Below, piece by piece: positions 5,983-8,616 of a DNA stretch of 8,616 nucleotides (its first letter is position 1; the number at the start of each line of letters is the position of its first letter). The position numbers and the translations under genes are program-made. The notes under the pieces are model-generated. The model worked only from the letters and a program-made list of their open reading frames with translations, was not told the origin of the DNA and made no database searches. Origin of the DNA: Bryobacterales bacterium (lineage in GTDB: Bacteria; Acidobacteriota; Terriglobia; Bryobacterales; Bryobacteraceae); assembly GCA_003139735.1 (NCBI GenBank), contig PLGA01000086.1, positions 15,836-24,451 on the forward strand, given 5' to 3'.

Positions 5983-6759
5983 TTGAGCACTCCATTGGAC
6001 TTTCCTCATGCCGCCGTGGCCTTTGCCGCCGCGTTTCTGGCCGGCGCCATCAATTCGGTGGCAGGCGGGGGGACGCTGGTCTCGTTCCCCACGCTAATCT
6101 GGCTCGGTCTCGGCTCCGTGACCGCGAATGCCACCAGCACGGTGGCTATCTGGCCGGGGACGGTGGGCAGCGGGTGGGGCTACCGCCGCGAACTGCGTAC
6201 GGCCGAACCGCGCTTCCTGGCGCTCATCGTACCGAGCCTGGTGGGCGGCCTTCTGGGAGCATGGCTGCTGCGGAACACCCCCGCCTCCACGTTCGACCGC
6301 CTGGTTCCCTACCTGATTCTGTTCGCGACCCTGCTGTTCATGGCGCAGGAACCCATCCAACGGCAGTTGGGAACCGCCGGGGAGGCCCGGCACAAGTCCA
6401 CCACGTGGTTCGCCGGCGTCATGCTGTTCCAGTTGGCGGTGGGTTTGTACGGCGGCTATTTCGGGGCGGGCATTGGCATCCTGATGCTGGCCGCGCTGGG
6501 CATCATGGGCCTCCGCGACATCCACGAGATGAACTCGCTGAAGGTGGTCTTCGGCGGCAGCGTGAACGGCATCGCCGCGGCCTACTTCATTTGGGCGCGC
6601 ATGGTCTACTGGCCCTACGTGGTTCTGATGGCCGTGGCCGCCATCGCCGGCGGATACGGCGGGGCCGGCGTCGCCCGCAAACTGGGGCGCACGGCCGTGC
6701 GGCGGATTGTGATCGCCATTGGGTTCGGGATGGCCGTGTCGCTGTTCGTCAAGAAGTGA
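5983..6759 (+). CDS. TauE/SafE-family permease (sulfite exporter-like)
   Basis: Integral inner-membrane protein of the TauE/SafE (DUF81) family, whose members are linked to export or uptake of sulfite, sulfonates or other organic anions. With a TTG start at 5983 it has 258 residues, typical for the family. Both halves carry the glycine-rich signature: AGAINSVAGGGTLVSFP at 20-36 and GLYGGYFGAGIGILML at 154-169. Hydrophobic segments lie near 8-27, 31-48, 78-96, 107-121, 142-159, 163-176, 189-205, 208-228 and 239-256. The TTG is preferred because a TATCCT box lies exactly six bases before it and the protein begins just ahead of TM1. An in-frame ATG at 5863 would add 40 non-membrane residues and overlap the opposing promoter. 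It is divergent from the Tes-like gene and 64 bases upstream of rsmI. The substrate cannot be read from sequence. Confidence 0.9.
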   Translation: MSTPLDFPHAAVAFAAAFLAGAINSVAGGGTLVSFPTLIWLGLGSVTANATSTVAIWPGTVGSGWGYRRELRTAEPRFLALIVPSLVGGLLGAWLLRNTPASTFDRLVPYLILFATLLFMAQEPIQRQLGTAGEARHKSTTWFAGVMLFQLAVGLYGGYFGAGIGILMLAALGIMGLRDIHEMNSLKVVFGGSVNGIAAAYFIWARMVYWPYVVLMAVAAIAGGYGGAGVARKLGRTAVRRIVIAIGFGMAVSLFVKK

Positions 6760-6763
6760 GCCT

Positions 6764-6805
6764 GGCAGGGGGCCGCTCGATGAGCATGCATCGAACCGCC
6801 CTGCC
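6764..6805. repeat. Bipartite inverted repeat between tauE-like gene and rsmI
   Basis: GGCAGGG (6764-6770) pairs with CCCTGCC (6799-6805). Inside, TCGATG (6777-6782) pairs with CATCGA (6789-6794) around a six-base loop. It starts five bases after the permease stop and ends six bases before the rsmI -10 box. It could be a terminator for the permease transcript or an operator for rsmI. It has no T-run, so an intrinsic terminator is not clear. Confidence 0.45.
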
Positions 6806-6811
6806 GACATC

Positions 6812-6817
6812 TATACT
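6812..6817 (+). promoter_or_regulatory. -10 box of rsmI, leaderless geometry
   Basis: TATACT (5/6 match to TATAAT) is followed by CAAGGA and ATG 6824. Transcription would start on the A of the ATG. The AAGGA in the spacer directly abuts the ATG, too close to act as a normal Shine-Dalgarno. No convincing -35 is seen. Confidence 0.5.
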
Positions 6818-6823
6818 CAAGGA

Positions 6824-7651
6824 ATGCCGGGCCTGCTCTACGTTGTCGCCACCCCGATCGGGAATCTTGAGGACATCACGTACCGGGCGGTGCGGGTGTT
6901 GAAAGAGGCGGGGCTGATCGCCTGCGAAGATACCCGGCATACGAGCAAGCTGCTGGAGCACTACGGAATTCAAACGCCCACCATTAGTTACCACGAATTC
7001 AACGAGGTGGAGCGCAGCGCGGACCTGGCGGCGCGGATGCTGACGGGCCTGGTGGTGGCGCTGGTGTCCGACGCGGGCATGCCGCTGGTATCCGATCCCG
7101 GTTACCGGCTAGTGCGGGCCGCCATTGAGAACGGCATCCCGGTACAGGCGATTCCGGGGCCCTCGGCGTCACTGGCCGCGCTGGCGGCTTCGGGCCTGCC
7201 CACCGACGCTTTTCACTTCGGCGGGTTCCTGCCCCACAAACCGGGACAGCGGGTGAAGGCGCTCGAAGCGCTGGCCGGAGAGCAGGCCACGCTGATTTTC
7301 TACGAAGCTCCGCACCGGATCCTGGAGGCCCTCGAAGCCATCGAGCAAACGCTCGGTCCGAGGCCCGTGGTGGTGGCGCGCGAACTGACCAAGGTGCACG
7401 AGGAATGCCTGCGAGGGACGGCGGCGGAAATCCGTGAGCAGTTGGCCCAACGCGAGTCCGTCAAGGGCGAGATCACGCTGTTGATCGGCAAGGCCGCGGG
7501 GCCGCCGCCGGACGATACTCCGGTCGAAGAAGCCGTGGAGGCGCTGGTGCGCGGGGGCGCGCCGCGCATGGACGCCATCAAACAGGTGGCGCGGCGGCGC
7601 GGACTCTCGAAACGCGAAGTCTATGACCAGTTGCTGGAGGCCAGGAAATGA
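6824..7651 (+). CDS. rsmI: 16S rRNA (cytidine1402-2'-O)-methyltransferase RsmI
   Basis: Cytoplasmic SAM-dependent enzyme that 2'-O-methylates C1402 of 16S rRNA in the decoding centre; it belongs to the tetrapyrrole-methylase fold. The 275-residue product is full length (E. coli RsmI is 286). Family blocks appear in order: ATPIGNLEDIT (9-19), CEDTRHTSKLL (34-44), SDAGMPLVSDPGYRLV (82-97), IPGPSA (110-115), FYEAPHR (159-165), ARELTKVHEE (185-194) and GEITLLI (215-221). The C-terminal tail (~232-275) matches the small helical RsmI C-terminal domain. The common SDAGTP motif reads SDAGMP here, a mild variant. ATG 6824 starts the conserved N-terminus (MPGLLYVVATPIGN); a longer in-frame extension would overlap the upstream gene. 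It is likely transcribed from its own leaderless promoter and converges on the DUF1080 gene with a nine-base gap. Confidence 0.97.
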   Translation: MPGLLYVVATPIGNLEDITYRAVRVLKEAGLIACEDTRHTSKLLEHYGIQTPTISYHEFNEVERSADLAARMLTGLVVALVSDAGMPLVSDPGYRLVRAAIENGIPVQAIPGPSASLAALAASGLPTDAFHFGGFLPHKPGQRVKALEALAGEQATLIFYEAPHRILEALEAIEQTLGPRPVVVARELTKVHEECLRGTAAEIREQLAQRESVKGEITLLIGKAAGPPPDDTPVEEAVEALVRGGAPRMDAIKQVARRRGLSKREVYDQLLEARK

Positions 7652-7660
7652 TGGCCGCGC

Positions 7661-8422
7661 TTAGTGCCCGATCTTGTCGAGCGTGGCTTTCGCTTCGGCC
7701 GGAGGAATCTCGCGGACGTAGATGTTGCGGAAACGGATCTCCGAGCCGTGGGTTTGCAGCCCGATGCAGCCGGCCGGGACAATCGGGGCGGACCGGTTGA
7801 AATAATTGTCAAGCACCTGACCATCCACCGTCGCCTGGCCGTTGAACCAGACCCACGCGCGCGACCCGATCATCTTAATGCGGAACGTGTTCCACTCGCC
7901 GACCGGTTTGTCGGCCTTCACCAGGGGCCACTTGCCGGGGTTGTTGTCGTTATCGTTCCACAGCGCGCCCGATCCTTTAGGCGCGCCGTTTTGCACTTCG
8001 CGGGGATTGTCCGGGTCCCAGATCTGCACCTGCGGGTAGCCGCGCAGGTAGATGCCGGAGTCGCCGTTGTGGTTGACCATGAGCCAATCGACGTATAGCT
8101 CGAAGTCACCGTAATCCTTGACCGTGACCAGGTGCGGGCTTTGGCCGTCGGAGACCAACTCGCCCTTGGCGGCGTCGACCTTCCAGTGGAGGTCGCGTGC
8201 GGCGTTCCACTGGGCCTGCTTGGCGGCCAGGTCGTCCTTGGAAAGCGCGGCTTCCGCGCGAGGATCGTAGTCCGGTTGCCGTCCGCGCCAGCCGGAAAGG
8301 TCCTTGCCGTTAAACAGGGCGGTGAACCCCGCCGGGGCTTGGTTGAGCGGGCCCTGCGATAGCGCCGCCTGCAAGCCCACGGTCAATAACAATCCCATCC
8401 GCAGAAACGCCGTTCGCTTCAT
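7661..8422 (-). CDS. Secreted DUF1080 (3-keto-disaccharide hydrolase domain) protein
   Basis: Exported 253-residue protein with one DUF1080 domain, a concanavalin/LamG-like beta-sandwich. Family members have been linked to cleavage of 3-keto-glycosides in bacterial sugar breakdown, but many are uncharacterised. A signal peptide is clear (MKRTAFLR, hydrophobic 9-21), with cleavage probably near Ser22-Gln23. The domain spans ~32-239: GFTALFNGKDLSGW (32-45), DFELYVDW (106-113), NGDSGIYLRG (119-128), EWNTFRIK (176-183) and the closing GCIGLQTHGSEIRFRNIYVRE (split near 218-238). These are hallmark blocks of the family. ATG 8422 has AGGAAGG four bases upstream and AGAGG eight bases upstream, so this is a conventionally led mRNA. 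The gene stands alone; no sugar dehydrogenase is in view. Domain call firm, substrate unknown. Confidence 0.94.
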   Translation of the reverse strand: MKRTAFLRMGLLLTVGLQAALSQGPLNQAPAGFTALFNGKDLSGWRGRQPDYDPRAEAALSKDDLAAKQAQWNAARDLHWKVDAAKGELVSDGQSPHLVTVKDYGDFELYVDWLMVNHNGDSGIYLRGYPQVQIWDPDNPREVQNGAPKGSGALWNDNDNNPGKWPLVKADKPVGEWNTFRIKMIGSRAWVWFNGQATVDGQVLDNYFNRSAPIVPAGCIGLQTHGSEIRFRNIYVREIPPAEAKATLDKIGH

Positions 8423-8426
8423 CGAA

Positions 8427-8435
8427 CCTTCCTCT
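8427..8435 (-). promoter_or_regulatory. Shine-Dalgarno of the DUF1080 gene
   Basis: The minus-strand sequence AGAGGAAGG ends four bases before ATG 8422. The AGAGG part has the better spacing of about eight bases. Confidence 0.6.
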
Positions 8436-8464
8436 CTCCGTAACCGCCCGCGCGGCTATCCCAC

Positions 8465-8470
8465 ATTCTA
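8465..8470 (-). promoter_or_regulatory. Candidate -10 box of the DUF1080 gene
   Basis: TAGAAT on the minus strand predicts a start near 8458 and a leader of about 35 bases carrying the Shine-Dalgarno. No good -35 is visible at 16-18 bases. The box overlaps two copies of GGGATAG (8456-8462 and 8468-8474 as CTATCCC on +), 12 bases apart, which could be a small regulator site. Confidence 0.35.
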
Positions 8471-8550
8471 TCCCGCATCGACAGCGGGGTAGTCCGCGAT
8501 AAGTAACAAGTCTGCCGTGACCGCTCGCTGGGACGCCTGTCCAACTAATG

Positions 8551-8556
8551 TAGTGT
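8551..8556 (+). promoter_or_regulatory. TANNNT box before the possible start at 8563
   Basis: TAGTGT followed by CCAAGG and ATG 8563 repeats the six-base spacing of the leaderless starts elsewhere in the window. The match to TATAAT is weaker (3/6) and part of it lies in a TGTCCAA direct repeat (8538-8544, 8554-8560). Confidence 0.25.
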
Positions 8557-8562
8557 CCAAGG

Positions 8563-8616
8563 ATGACTCAACAGGCCAGAAGAAGGCAGGCCACAAAAAA
8601 CGATGGCCTGCCCCAC
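8563..8616 (+). CDS. Possible start of an unidentified gene (3' partial)
   Basis: An open frame begins at ATG 8563 and runs off the right edge after 18 codons (MTQQARRRQATKNDGLPH). The peptide is basic and polar, and no family is recognised. The case for a gene is the TANNNT box at exactly six bases and divergence from the DUF1080 gene. The case against is the very short length and the strong hairpin inside it, which could instead be a minus-strand terminator. A TGTCCAA direct repeat just upstream leaves open the end of a mobile element, but no transposase sequence is visible. Confidence 0.3.
   Translation, partial: MTQQARRRQATKNDGLPH
8585..8612. repeat. Perfect 9-base hairpin, possible minus-strand terminator
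   Basis: GGCAGGCCA (8585-8593) pairs perfectly with TGGCCTGCC (8604-8612) around a ten-base A-rich loop. Read on the minus strand, the stem is followed by TTCTTCTGG, a partial T-tract, so it could end a gene lying to the right. A second CAGGCCA (8572-8578) lies 15 bases before the copy in the left arm and could pair with the same right arm, giving an alternative fold. Confidence 0.5.

Noticed and set aside
4244..5986. A 580-codon plus-strand open frame opposite the radical SAM gene
   Set aside because: It mirrors the coding frame of a well-supported enzyme and overlaps the divergent promoter region; its composition is low-information and no family is recognised.
6719..6823. N-terminal extension of RsmI into the permease gene
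   Set aside because: RsmI homologues begin at about the LYVVATPIGN block, and ATG 6824 has a well-placed -10 box; the extension is not RsmI-like.
8563..8616. Start of an IS-type transposase
   Set aside because: Only 18 codons are visible and no transposase motif or clear terminal inverted repeat can be shown, so it is recorded only as an unidentified possible gene.
1..8616. tRNA, rRNA, riboswitch or CRISPR array
   Set aside because: No cloverleaf, conserved rRNA segments, long structured leaders or regularly spaced repeats were seen; leaders here are short or absent.

Overview
The window is a GC-rich bacterial chromosome segment with tightly packed genes on both strands. Gene content suggests an Acidobacteriota member, perhaps of the Solibacter/Bryobacter group. 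The pointers are a DUF1080 (3-keto-disaccharide hydrolase) protein, an S46 dipeptidyl-peptidase, a Tes-like radical SAM enzyme and GC-rich codon use. This assignment is inference from gene content, not from a phylogenetic marker.

Layout, left to right. The 3' end of a membrane-protein gene (1-103, +) runs into a convergent ZIP metal transporter gene (114-884, -). A divergent promoter region follows. Next comes a two-gene exported-protein operon on +: an S46 peptidase with a DPP7-type glycine in its specificity pocket (977-3040), and a TlpA-like thioredoxin with an N-terminal LolA/DUF2092-like domain (3057-4133). Converging on it is a 546-residue radical SAM enzyme (4220-5860, -) with the cysteine layout of the archaeal tetraether lipid synthase (Tes) family. 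Divergent from that is a TauE/SafE-type permease (5983-6759, +), followed by rsmI, the 16S rRNA C1402 2'-O-methyltransferase (6824-7651, +). Convergent to rsmI is a secreted DUF1080 protein (7661-8422, -). The last ~190 bases hold its promoter, and beyond that a possible new gene start or element end with a strong hairpin.

The most interesting gene is the Tes-like enzyme. Tes makes the carbon-carbon bond that turns two lipid tails into one membrane-spanning chain. Acidobacteria are known to contain iso-diabolic acid and branched tetraether lipids, so this gene is a candidate for a bacterial version of that chemistry.

The most interesting non-coding signal is a start-site rule. Starts with a good Shine-Dalgarno (S46, TlpA, DUF1080) contrast with four others (ZIP, Tes-like, TauE, rsmI), and a possible fifth at 8563. 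Those lack a well-placed Shine-Dalgarno and instead have a TANNNT -10 hexamer exactly six bases before the start codon. With standard promoter geometry the transcript would begin at the first base of the start codon, meaning leaderless mRNAs. The rule also selects TTG starts for the ZIP and TauE genes. Three inverted repeats between genes may act as operators or terminators. No tRNA, rRNA, CRISPR array or complete insertion sequence is visible.
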